In this document: positions 20,001-28,730 of the stretch, in pieces
Layout: each line of letters begins with the position of its first letter
How positions within the stretch are numbered: position 1 is the first letter of the stretch
Virus record (IMG/VR): IMGVR_UViG_3300044970_001982
Coordinates: 45,101-109,100 of that record
DNA: 64,000 bases
Strand: one strand, 5' to 3'
Source of the DNA: a virus
The notes under the pieces: model-generated
Database searches by the model: none
What the model was told of the DNA's origin: nothing
What the model saw: only the letters and a program-made list of their open reading frames with translations
Position numbers and translations under genes: made by a program

Positions 20001-23000
20001 TCTATTGTTTGCTTCCTGGCTTCTAATTGAGAAGTTCCTTGTTGCGTACCTTGCCTATTAGAGTCTGTAAAGAAATCTGCGCCTAACAAGATTACTAGTT
20101 CATCAACACCAGTATTTTCTATATTTCCTACATTTTCTAATCCAGGTACATCTACAGTATTATCTGAAAAATTAGAAAATATTTTTGAATTAGTTTTATC
20201 TAAAATTCTCTTGAATTCTTCAGGGAACTCTGTAGTGTCGTCAGGATCTAAACCATATGTTTTTGCAAATATATTTTTTACACTTTCGTATGTGTGGTAA
20301 CCAAATCTAAATTGATCCCATATATCATTAGCCTGTGATAGAGTTCTGCCGTTTCCGGCTATAACAGATACGTTTGGATCAAAATTTTCATCATAGAATG
20401 ATCGCGCCTCAACACTAACAGAATCCATCATGGAATAAACTGGAGCAAATCCAACTCTTCCAGAACCAGTATCGTCGTCTCCAGTTGTATATAGTTCGCC
20501 ATCTAATCTGTCATACAAAGTACTTCTACTTAAAACATCTGTATCATTAGATATTTTTGTAATATCTAATATGGCTTCAAAATATCCCAGGTCATCACCG
20601 CTCTTAAGAACATTTCCACCATATGTATAATCAATATCGGAAATACTTGCATTAGATGCTGACCACTCTGCAAATATTCCACTTGATTCTGCTAATTGTC
20701 TTTCTAAACTATCAGCTGAACCTGTTAGCTGTTTTCTTTGAGCAGTTAGAGTTTCTCCATTTGTTGCCGTGTAGTTTCCAAATCCAATAATATACTCTTC
20801 ATTAACAGCTTTATCATCGCCAACTAAAAATCTCTTTACTGGCGCTAATTCAGAAGATACTACTCCAACTGGAACATCATCCGGAACAAACGCAAAGAAG
20901 CAATCTACTAGCCTTGGTTGAATTGCAATTCCACTAGACTCTTCTAATGTATATAGTGGATTTCTAGAATCGCCGCCAGAATGTTTAAAATTTATAGAAA
21001 CGTCTTCTGATTCAGTTGATCCGATACTAGCCCAATTTGGTAAATTATTTTTTAATTCATCAGGAACTTTATCTACTAAACTAGAGACAAGTGAGCCTAA
21101 GTACCAGGCGGCATCGGGAGAGACCACGGCAGCAACGTCTTCATCTGAATCTTCACCCCACATAAAGTATGCTGGTGCGCATACAACTGCCCTTTGAGTT
21201 AATGGGCTAAATACTAAAACTTTTCTATTTTTATAGTCTTCCGCAGTACCATAGAGGTTTACAAAACCATACTGTTCCTTAAACTTTTCTAGAGATTCTC
21301 CTTGTATTAATTTATCAGAAGAACCTGGTTTATATGGCCATTTCATAGCAATATAAAACTGCTCTTCCAATAGACCCTTAGGAGAACCCCATTCTTGATA
21401 CGATATCTGCTCATTTAATTCATATTCAAAAGAATAATCATCTGCATTTTCAGCAGCGTCTATCGTTGTTACTGTTAACGCTCCAATATCATTTTCTCCA
21501 CCACTAGCAAATATTGATACTGATGGTAGTGGCATTCTTACTATGTTTATTTCTCCAAATAAACTTTGTTCACCAAGATTTAATTGATCTGTTAAACTAG
21601 CTAGACCTAAAGGTCTATCTAATTCATAGGTAATTTCAGAAGATGGTATAATCGTTATGGAGTTTTCTTTTATAAAATTAATTTCCTCTTGCATCAATGC
21701 AAGAATGCCCTTTGTAAACTCCAGCCCTCCCGATACGCCTGTTTTTACAGTATCTCCATCTTCTACATATCTATCTATTAAATCATCGGTAGCTATTTCA
21801 ACTGAGCCTACCTTAAGAGAAACTGGGAAACCTTGTGTATCTGCACGAAGATCTATATATGTTCCTTCTAATAATCCACCATCTCGAATCTCTGTTGAGT
21901 ACTTATTGAGTATTACATTTTCATTAACAGTATAAAATGGGTATCTAAATCTTATTGGAAGGTTGTCTATTTGAGCATGACCCTGAGCATTGTCGTTTCC
22001 TCTGTCTGCAAATGTTTTAGTTGGATCTCCTACGGGTAAGTGAAATCCCATTCTAACTTTTCCAACATTTACTGGTAATTTACAAACTACGTTATAAACT
22101 CCATTCTCATTTCTTTCCGAATAAGAAGATGCCAAATTAGAATTAAAGTTAATCAATCTACCATTAACAGATGCAGTTGGGGCATATATTCCTCTGGAAT
22201 TAACCTGATCTTGCACCAAATCAGATATAACATCTGAAAGTTCAGTTGATCTCTTAAAGGCCTCATAATCTGCTAAAGAGTTGGTTTGTGAACTTACTTG
22301 ATTAATAATATTTTCTATATCATTATTTGGCTGAACTATCTTTGGATATCCAGGAAGATTTAGCTGAGCCGCTTTTTCGTCACTTGGAAAACCCGTTGTT
22401 ACTGGAACTACACCAGAAGTATATAGCCAATGTGGTTTTCCGTAGAAAATTGTTGATCTATCTTCAAATGGTCTAACTGCAACTATGTAGTTTGGAAGTA
22501 GACGTGCACAGGTTTGGAATAAATCCCAAACAGTTCTCATGTATGTTTGAGCCCTAAAGGATACCTCATCAAATCCCTGCAAATCATCGTCAGCGTTGGG
22601 CGATATAATTCCCATAGTTCTAAATAAGTTGTTTCCACCACGCCCCCTTAGAAGACCAAATAGTCCTGCACCAGCTACTGCGCCAGCTACTGGATTTAGT
22701 GCTGCAAGGCCTATTGTTGCAGCACCTTTAAGGACACCTGCGACCAATCCAGCTCTACCTTCAGCGGAAACTAACTTATTGTCTTCTACTAAGTTTTCTA
22801 TTGTTTGAGTAGATGCGGTTGAACCAAGTTCTGCTTCTACTATTAAGCGGTTCCAAGATCTATCTGTAGCGGATTCAATATATCTTTGGCCAGCAAGTCT
22901 AAGACTATCAGTTGAATCCTGTGAAAATGAAGAAGCTGTAGACCAACCATCATCAAGGTCTCCTCCAAGGAATTGAGCAAAGCCCGTTCCATTTCCTGGA

Positions 23001-26000
23001 TAAATATTTCTCTTAAATAATTCTAGGTCTACATCAGAGCAATAGTTAGAGACTAGTTGACCCATACTAGTCATTAAGCTACCATTGCCGAATAGTCCAC
23101 TAACGGGATCTCTACTGAAAACATTAGAAATTCTAAATGCTGCGGAGTTAGCTGCTCCTCCAATATTTAGTTCAGAAAGATTATTATAAACTCCGGCAAC
23201 TGTTTGTCTAATTCCATCTGCACGAGCTCTTTCTATATCATTAAGTGGCTCATACAACATTGTGCCGAAGTGTCTAATGCCGAATCTATTTTCAGAAAAT
23301 ACGGTTCCGTTAGTTGCTCTTGCATAGGCTTCCTTAAATCTACTGGCACCCATGCTAAGAAGTCTAACCATAAGATCTCGTGGCTCCGATAGATACATTC
23401 CAGTATCTACTCCACCATCTATTTTTCCAGTATCTCCCTTTTTATTAGTTGAGTTAACTACAGCGCCTAGCTCAATTGCATCTGATTGAGCAGTGATTGT
23501 TACAATCTCTCCCTGCTCAACATTTGTTATCACTCCATTGAAAACGGTTTGCAAAGAATTTGGATTTGCTCCATATCCACATCTTAAGTGAACTCTAACT
23601 CCTGGCTTGAGTCTTATATTGTTGATATCAACAACATAGTTATTTCTCATTCCAGAAATAATATTTCTAGCGACATTTAATGTTCTATCAAGTATTGCAC
23701 TTATGCCATCGGTTAGATTCAAAGGATCATTGCTGAATTCATCATTATTTGCATTAAATATTTCTGTGGATGGCCGAGTTGTTAACTTAGAATACATATT
23801 TGACATTCTTAAAATAAGAGTGTCACCCAAAAGATCTTCAGAACTTACAACAGAAAAATCAACAATAGATTGTAGTCCGTAGAAATTATCAAATAATTTA
23901 ACACCTGCAAACATTCCACCTTCATCTATTAACCACAGCATGTAAGTTGGAAAGGCTCTAAGCATTCTTCCGGAGATGTCGCGATACTGAATATCATTTA
24001 ACATTTTCTCCATATGGCCGTTAAAGTCACCGCTATATGCTTGCTGATATTGATTCAGTGAACTAACTCCAGCTACTCCTGTTAGAGAGTTTGTGCATCC
24101 CCTATCTGGTGTTTGTGTATCTTCTACGAAATTAGATTGTAACTTTATTTTTGTTCCATTAGAACTATTCTCATCATTTTCTATAGTTACATTGGATCCA
24201 TCTATTGTTAGATAAAATCTTCCATTTTCTTTATTGATATATCCAAAATGAGTTCCAAGTGCAGTCTGCATAAAAGCTGGGATTTCATTTGGATTCTGTT
24301 CTTCTGGATCCATTCCGGGAATTATTGTTATTACTTTATGAAACTCTACTTCATCAGGATCAAAGCTAACTTGGGTTTCATTTTCTAAATGAGAATTAGC
24401 TAAAATATATTTTATTAGATCTTCTGTAGATGTATTTGTTACGCCAACGTTTCCCACTAAATATGGAGCACCGTTTATGTCTTCAAATATTTGCAAATCT
24501 TCACTTGAAGAAGCTGATAAAAAGATAAAATCAGTCAGCAGTGCTTGTTTCCTTACTGATGACTGCCCTTCTGTATTTGCAGAAACAACATCCTGAAATA
24601 TGCTTACAAAATTGTGGACACTAATTCCAGTACTCTGAACATAGTCAATCATTTCGTTTATTAACTGCTCATTAGTAAGTGCCCTTTGCTCTCGGGCATC
24701 TTGGTTATTAGCGTTTGTATAGGAATATCTTGTAATAAAATCTAATATTGTATTTCTAACTGATTGTATTTTTCTCTCTAAGTTATCAGATGTCCCCAAT
24801 GCCCAGTCATCTGAATTATCAAATTCAAACTTTTCAGTTAGATCTAATTGTATTTTTGTATTGTTAATAATATCAGAATCAAACATTGAGAAACTTCTAA
24901 AATAGAAGTCTGGATCTAGATTACCTACAACGCCCCCGTCCTTGTCTTTTATGGACAAAGGAAGATCTGGATACGCATTGAAAGATCCCCACATCTGCTT
25001 AATTCTTAAGAATGGATTTCTTTTTGTTCCAAAATGTTCTATTAATTTTGTTTGTTGGTCTGATGATATCTTCTCTCTTTTTTGCTGGAATATATCAAAG
25101 TCAACAAAACTTAACTGAACAGAATAAACATGTGGATAGTTGGGTATTGTATCTACTCTATAGTTAAGAGGTAATACATACTTAACTCCAGCTAAAGCTG
25201 ATATGATATTTTTAATTCCTAGGAAACCTATAACACCGGTAGAGTGCTCTAATCTAGCTAAACCATTTGCATGATCGAAAATATTCTTTATTTTAATTAA
25301 TTCTTTTTCACCAAAAACAGTTAAAGAAATATTTATATATGTATCTTTGCCACCTATAAATTGATAAGTTGGTTCGTCCTGCATTTGAACTTGCAGCTTT
25401 GCCAAATTGTTACCCATAGTAACGCTTACACCATTAACAATGGCCTCTTTAGGGTTTAGGTCAACTCTAGTCATAGGAACTTCCCATTCGTTAAAATGGT
25501 AGTCACCTTCTCTTAATCGAACTGCTTCCATTAAGTTCTTTACGAATCCATCCTTAAAGAATCTTTCATATAGATTTACCTGGAAAGCGTCAGTTATTTG
25601 TTGACGAATTTTATCTTGATCTACTTCAGTAATACCAGTGCTCTTTTGTTGACGAAGAACTTCTTGATTAACCAATTCATCTACTATTGATCCAGAGGCA
25701 GACGACTCATTGTAAATAGAGTACTTAATATAATTAAGACTTGCGTTATCTCCTTCTGGATTTTTAACAATCTCATTATTTCTATAATAAGATTCAGAAC
25801 CAATTGTTGGATATTGATTAAAATGAAGAGATGGAATTGCATTTTCGCCAGGATAATTTCTTAACCAACTTGCTTGTTCTGAATCTATTCTAGTTATATT
25901 TTCTGAAATAAATGATTGTACTTTATACGCATATACTTTTTCTCTAAAGTCGTCAGTACTGGTGCCTGCTGTCATAATGTCAATTGCTTGACGAACAAAC

Positions 26001-28267
26001 TTTTTAGTGGATAATGGATAAGTTGATTCTAACGAAAGAGAAGATATGTCATTAATATCTTTTATTAATGGTGTAAGACTTGTACGATCAATTCCAAAAT
26101 TTTCTAGAATTCTATCCCAAAGACCAGAACTAGTTTCGTTTAATATTTTTTCTTGCTCACTTCTAAAAGAAGTGCTGTCTGGTAGGAATATTTTTGTTTG
26201 TGTCTCTGCTGGAACAAACAAAGTTAGATTGCTTCCATCTTTCCATTGAGTAACTATATTTGTAGACAGTACATCATTATCGTAAGTGTTAACATATTCT
26301 AAGTTTTCTGCCAAGATGCCATCTTCATCAGTTGTATCTACTGGCATTGCGCCGTATGGACTAACCTCATACGTATCCGCTTGATTTGTAGCTTTATCAT
26401 CTGATGTCTTTAATAAAAACGCCTCACTAACATATCTATGCATTTCTCCTGCGGCTTTGCCCATATATTGACGATATTTACCCCAGTGAATAGCCTGATT
26501 AAAATCTTTAATCATTGGCAAGAATGGCTTGTGATTATAACTGTATAATTCTAAGTCAACTACTAATGCAAATGGATAACTTGGTATTGTTGATATAGAC
26601 ATAGCGGATAGTGCAACAGCTGTAATTCCGTGCACAGAGTTTATATACTGATTCTTGATTGGTAGAATTGGAGAATACTTAAACGCTGCAATTAATCCTC
26701 TGAGTGAGGATAAGAACTTATCTATTTTATCTTCTGAGTCTCCACCATTTTTGAAATCTATAGTAAAGTTTTCATTTAAATCTAAGCTAGAAGCGTCGTC
26801 TATTGAGAGACCCCATATTTCTTCATAGTTAGGGAAAAATAATCTTAACGATACCGTGGTTTCTTTGTATCCAGCATTAAACTTTGGAGTGTTTCTTTGA
26901 CGTATTGCACCACCTGTAAGGGATCCAGTTTTAAATGCAGAATTAACACTAACAGAAACTGGTGGAACATAAAAGTTTGCAGCTCCTAGTCTTAAATGAA
27001 AGATATCTGGTTTTCTAGGTGGTATATTTGCCCTGAATGGAAAATCTTGTAAAGCTTTTTTAATTCTTTCTGAAGTTGTATAAAACTTTTCTGTGCCAGC
27101 TAAAGTAAATATTGGCTTACCAGATTGACTAACGCCAAATGCTTTTTCTAGCGAAAGAATAGCGTCTGCCATATTATTAAGAGTATCCTCTTGGCCTCCA
27201 CCCTTTCCGTTATTTGAATAGTCGCCAACAACAGCTATAGCATCAAAAACAAACGTCAGCAATGATGGGAAATAGTGGTTTATTATAGAGAATGAAATAG
27301 GATCTTGCTGAAGACTATAAACAACTTGACTTAGTTGTTGTAACCATGGAGTATCTACCGATGGATCTATAAAATCATTTGCAGATTTTTTAACTGTTGC
27401 TATATTTTGCAATCTTTTCTTAGCGAACTCTCCTATTTCATAGGCATAGGATGCCAGGTAGATTAAACCCGTAGATTCTAACCTGGAATATATACTTCTA
27501 GCTAAAGTTTCTTCTTCTGAAGTATTTAAAAGATTTTTAATATCTATGCCAAAAACCCTCGAAGTTGCTCTTACATTTTTTTCTGTAATTTCATCTTTTC
27601 TTGTCTTTTGGAAAAATTCTTCCATTGGGTCTACTTGAGTTCCGTCGTTGGCGCCAAAATATATTAAACTAAAGAACCTCTGAACTTGGTAAATTGCTTC
27701 ATCTTCTTCATAATTTTTTTCGTCTTCTACTGTTTCTTCGGAAACCAATCTTTCTTCAAATGCAAGAAGCTGCTCTAGCATTTCATCATTAATGCCAACA
27801 TCTATAGATGTTTCATACCATATTGTTATTCTTTCCAATATTTTAGATGCTAAAAATTTAGTTACCTTTTCATCCGCATCCGTATATGCATAGTTTGTTA
27901 CAAAGTGATTTATTATATCTGCTTCAGTAGAAAGACCTGGATTTTGCAAAACCCCAAATCTAGCGCTTATAACACTAAGATATTCATCTAATACTAAAGA
28001 CGTATTTATTGCTGTTCCAGATATAAAAATCGATACAGATTTTTTGTATAAGGCTAAAGAATATTTATCATTAAAGTCTAAATTAATTAACTGTGAACCG
28101 GTTATATCTGGAGTAGATAAATCTACGTTATCGCCAAACTGAAGGAACGCAGATAGGCTAGATGTAGAAACGGACTGATCTGATAGATAGGCACTTAGGG
28201 TAGTATAGTCTAAGTCGCTTTCAGCTATATATGTAAGAGCTTGTCGTGCTATTGAATTTATTGCCAT
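17030..28267 (-). CDS. Giant baseplate hub protein with C-terminal nuclease-like domain
   Basis: A single open frame of 3745 codons. Residues about 430-580 and 930-1070 are two copies of one beta-rich module (IPSYPFALVVDLELY versus IPNYPHVYSVQLSFVDFD). Residues about 1540-1610 carry a hub-type barrel (PGVRVHLRCGYGANP ... VFNGVITNVEQGEIVTI), and 1895-1950 a segment common in tail hub proteins (LPNYIVAVRPFEDRSTIFYG). Residues about 3100-3190 (GNADIRPHDLVYLSDVYERM) resemble the C-terminal half of gp27/late-control-D hubs. Two long hydrophobic Ala/Gly segments occur near 1840-1875 and 3292-3325. Residues about 3450-3580 look like a staphylococcal-nuclease domain (FIDGDTFWV, VRFDGINTGET, SERVLGTIWYY). 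Position next to the lysin and OB spike supports a hub role. Such a size suggests a fusion of several proteins that other phages encode separately. Confidence 0.8.
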   Translation of the reverse strand: MAINSIARQALTYIAESDLDYTTLSAYLSDQSVSTSSLSAFLQFGDNVDLSTPDITGSQLINLDFNDKYSLALYKKSVSIFISGTAINTSLVLDEYLSVISARFGVLQNPGLSTEADIINHFVTNYAYTDADEKVTKFLASKILERITIWYETSIDVGINDEMLEQLLAFEERLVSEETVEDEKNYEEDEAIYQVQRFFSLIYFGANDGTQVDPMEEFFQKTRKDEITEKNVRATSRVFGIDIKNLLNTSEEETLARSIYSRLESTGLIYLASYAYEIGEFAKKRLQNIATVKKSANDFIDPSVDTPWLQQLSQVVYSLQQDPISFSIINHYFPSLLTFVFDAIAVVGDYSNNGKGGGQEDTLNNMADAILSLEKAFGVSQSGKPIFTLAGTEKFYTTSERIKKALQDFPFRANIPPRKPDIFHLRLGAANFYVPPVSVSVNSAFKTGSLTGGAIRQRNTPKFNAGYKETTVSLRLFFPNYEEIWGLSIDDASSLDLNENFTIDFKNGGDSEDKIDKFLSSLRGLIAAFKYSPILPIKNQYINSVHGITAVALSAMSISTIPSYPFALVVDLELYSYNHKPFLPMIKDFNQAIHWGKYRQYMGKAAGEMHRYVSEAFLLKTSDDKATNQADTYEVSPYGAMPVDTTDEDGILAENLEYVNTYDNDVLSTNIVTQWKDGSNLTLFVPAETQTKIFLPDSTSFRSEQEKILNETSSGLWDRILENFGIDRTSLTPLIKDINDISSLSLESTYPLSTKKFVRQAIDIMTAGTSTDDFREKVYAYKVQSFISENITRIDSEQASWLRNYPGENAIPSLHFNQYPTIGSESYYRNNEIVKNPEGDNASLNYIKYSIYNESSASGSIVDELVNQEVLRQQKSTGITEVDQDKIRQQITDAFQVNLYERFFKDGFVKNLMEAVRLREGDYHFNEWEVPMTRVDLNPKEAIVNGVSVTMGNNLAKLQVQMQDEPTYQFIGGKDTYINISLTVFGEKELIKIKNIFDHANGLARLEHSTGVIGFLGIKNIISALAGVKYVLPLNYRVDTIPNYPHVYSVQLSFVDFDIFQQKREKISSDQQTKLIEHFGTKRNPFLRIKQMWGSFNAYPDLPLSIKDKDGGVVGNLDPDFYFRSFSMFDSDIINNTKIQLDLTEKFEFDNSDDWALGTSDNLERKIQSVRNTILDFITRYSYTNANNQDAREQRALTNEQLINEMIDYVQSTGISVHNFVSIFQDVVSANTEGQSSVRKQALLTDFIFLSASSSEDLQIFEDINGAPYLVGNVGVTNTSTEDLIKYILANSHLENETQVSFDPDEVEFHKVITIIPGMDPEEQNPNEIPAFMQTALGTHFGYINKENGRFYLTIDGSNVTIENDENSSNGTKIKLQSNFVEDTQTPDRGCTNSLTGVAGVSSLNQYQQAYSGDFNGHMEKMLNDIQYRDISGRMLRAFPTYMLWLIDEGGMFAGVKLFDNFYGLQSIVDFSVVSSEDLLGDTLILRMSNMYSKLTTRPSTEIFNANNDEFSNDPLNLTDGISAILDRTLNVARNIISGMRNNYVVDINNIRLKPGVRVHLRCGYGANPNSLQTVFNGVITNVEQGEIVTITAQSDAIELGAVVNSTNKKGDTGKIDGGVDTGMYLSEPRDLMVRLLSMGASRFKEAYARATNGTVFSENRFGIRHFGTMLYEPLNDIERARADGIRQTVAGVYNNLSELNIGGAANSAAFRISNVFSRDPVSGLFGNGSLMTSMGQLVSNYCSDVDLELFKRNIYPGNGTGFAQFLGGDLDDGWSTASSFSQDSTDSLRLAGQRYIESATDRSWNRLIVEAELGSTASTQTIENLVEDNKLVSAEGRAGLVAGVLKGAATIGLAALNPVAGAVAGAGLFGLLRGRGGNNLFRTMGIISPNADDDLQGFDEVSFRAQTYMRTVWDLFQTCARLLPNYIVAVRPFEDRSTIFYGKPHWLYTSGVVPVTTGFPSDEKAAQLNLPGYPKIVQPNNDIENIINQVSSQTNSLADYEAFKRSTELSDVISDLVQDQVNSRGIYAPTASVNGRLINFNSNLASSYSERNENGVYNVVCKLPVNVGKVRMGFHLPVGDPTKTFADRGNDNAQGHAQIDNLPIRFRYPFYTVNENVILNKYSTEIRDGGLLEGTYIDLRADTQGFPVSLKVGSVEIATDDLIDRYVEDGDTVKTGVSGGLEFTKGILALMQEEINFIKENSITIIPSSEITYELDRPLGLASLTDQLNLGEQSLFGEINIVRMPLPSVSIFASGGENDIGALTVTTIDAAENADDYSFEYELNEQISYQEWGSPKGLLEEQFYIAMKWPYKPGSSDKLIQGESLEKFKEQYGFVNLYGTAEDYKNRKVLVFSPLTQRAVVCAPAYFMWGEDSDEDVAAVVSPDAAWYLGSLVSSLVDKVPDELKNNLPNWASIGSTESEDVSINFKHSGGDSRNPLYTLEESSGIAIQPRLVDCFFAFVPDDVPVGVVSSELAPVKRFLVGDDKAVNEEYIIGFGNYTATNGETLTAQRKQLTGSADSLERQLAESSGIFAEWSASNASISDIDYTYGGNVLKSGDDLGYFEAILDITKISNDTDVLSRSTLYDRLDGELYTTGDDDTGSGRVGFAPVYSMMDSVSVEARSFYDENFDPNVSVIAGNGRTLSQANDIWDQFRFGYHTYESVKNIFAKTYGLDPDDTTEFPEEFKRILDKTNSKIFSNFSDNTVDVPGLENVGNIENTGVDELVILLGADFFTDSNRQGTQQGTSQLEARKQTIEFIRTNYIDATSQGISGDAGVIEYFNNVISKSLDNIRVNFFENQIINNLLQYSIENTDNQSEAIKLSDQIKTPKQLFLLMVGLFRQKLWSTAYGRAWLVLKPDRKKGPFGNGKGSEGSWSFKPVDKVFEAFISPYSQYAKGSEKFLQLLVSTASEGSNSSTWIGGIGEDVSDFYQRNIGPIFTAIGDGLSGLLGMFKLNMMQMGYAISEVGNFGKQAHILNKVLNDSIYYSLGRPGTLLRAVDNPFTREYGEPVLEVRQPFQRLHYVSSFSHIISNQIQENLNNVATVVTAVSDGKHPVTVALDKGAPPERQTEITVETGIYYDNMIGSGFLGVLHPLMHPLETFRGVAKNAQGTPDELSARRIALAHLKESIKDIYGGELIIIGNADIRPHDLVYLSDVYERMYGLFEVEQVVHHFTPEMGYITSITPNALVTVNDPSRWFLSSWLRSWLGLQNIRNDTRFYIDNIMASNTGINVGGDISVDALSDALMPQMMGGIEYTHGSTSLVKDIMANQTALTLPQKAQQLIDANKSGSDTGFKAVAGGLIAGSGLIAAAAGGAAAAIALPIVGQLAWKGWKWIRDNVLDQHGCYIQYLNKNGQPMDAGLSYNQGMVVGRYHSKALLPGLLGARTKVKTPEGNVFIRSDDLLKSLGWQEVEIKDLVRHIDYENAITHARVLQLSGLGPEKADLQPSLFRVIVKVTEFIDGDTFWVQDIISGSTFKVRFDGINTGETNTIRVGGIPNEPGNQDNQTQLTSISTPGGRAKLYTEEKLKNRIFVLRTKISNSATDDVIFEQQFQPGANENTVANYAKDVTASERVLGTIWYYQPESVVQQAEQFVTSCFIKNKEKNIGSVDSINNLICLEFFKGIYEDSPMNVKKLSIYNEIINSKLSYFAPEYLRDNAQTNYGISEDDVVKLYNALVAYRILNATYEKTSEWPTIFWDEYYEDGYPVTLNWELVSNNLAQVYAKQVQIESESVISAEESALMPRRVI

Positions 28268-28272
28268 AAAGC

Positions 28273-28719
28273 CTACTTAAACATCATGTTATTTCTAATA
28301 ATAGTTTTTAATCTATCGCTGGAAGAATCCTTCATAGTTGAAGAACTGTAGTTATTAATTATACTAGATTTTGTTTCCAAATTAAAGGAATTTTGAATAA
28401 AATTTGCATTTACTCTGTTGCTGACATCTTTTGAATACCTGGCTTTTTGTTGAGATTTATTATCATAGCCAGTACCATTCATTTGTATATAGGTAGAAGA
28501 TGAGTTGTCCATTCCTTCAAATGAACCTTTAAGCTTGTCAGACTTACCTGTAGCTTGTATCTTTTGTCTAGAATCAGAGACTACATTTCTTGCCGGTGAT
28601 TTAGAAGATGATATTTTAGCTGCGTACTTATTGGCAGTGAGAGTTCTATGAGAGGTGTCTTTAGGCTGTTTTCCAGCAGCGCTTAGTGCTTTATTTTGAT
28701 CTTTTACACCTAAAATCAT
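28273..28719 (-). CDS. Small basic low-complexity virion-region protein, unknown
   Basis: A 148-residue protein I do not recognise. It is rich in Ser, Lys, Asn, Gln and Thr with few hydrophobic residues until the last 40, so it is probably disordered for much of its length and positively charged (MILGVKDQNKALSAAGKQPK at the N-terminus, LKTIIRNNMMFK at the C-terminus). It sits between the 1549-residue virion protein and the giant hub gene, ending five bases before the hub start. A role in hub assembly or in binding the end of the tape measure is possible, but the sequence shows nothing decisive. Confidence 0.65.
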   Translation of the reverse strand: MILGVKDQNKALSAAGKQPKDTSHRTLTANKYAAKISSSKSPARNVVSDSRQKIQATGKSDKLKGSFEGMDNSSSTYIQMNGTGYDNKSQQKARYSKDVSNRVNANFIQNSFNLETKSSIINNYSSSTMKDSSSDRLKTIIRNNMMFK

Positions 28720-28730
28720 AGTTAATTATC

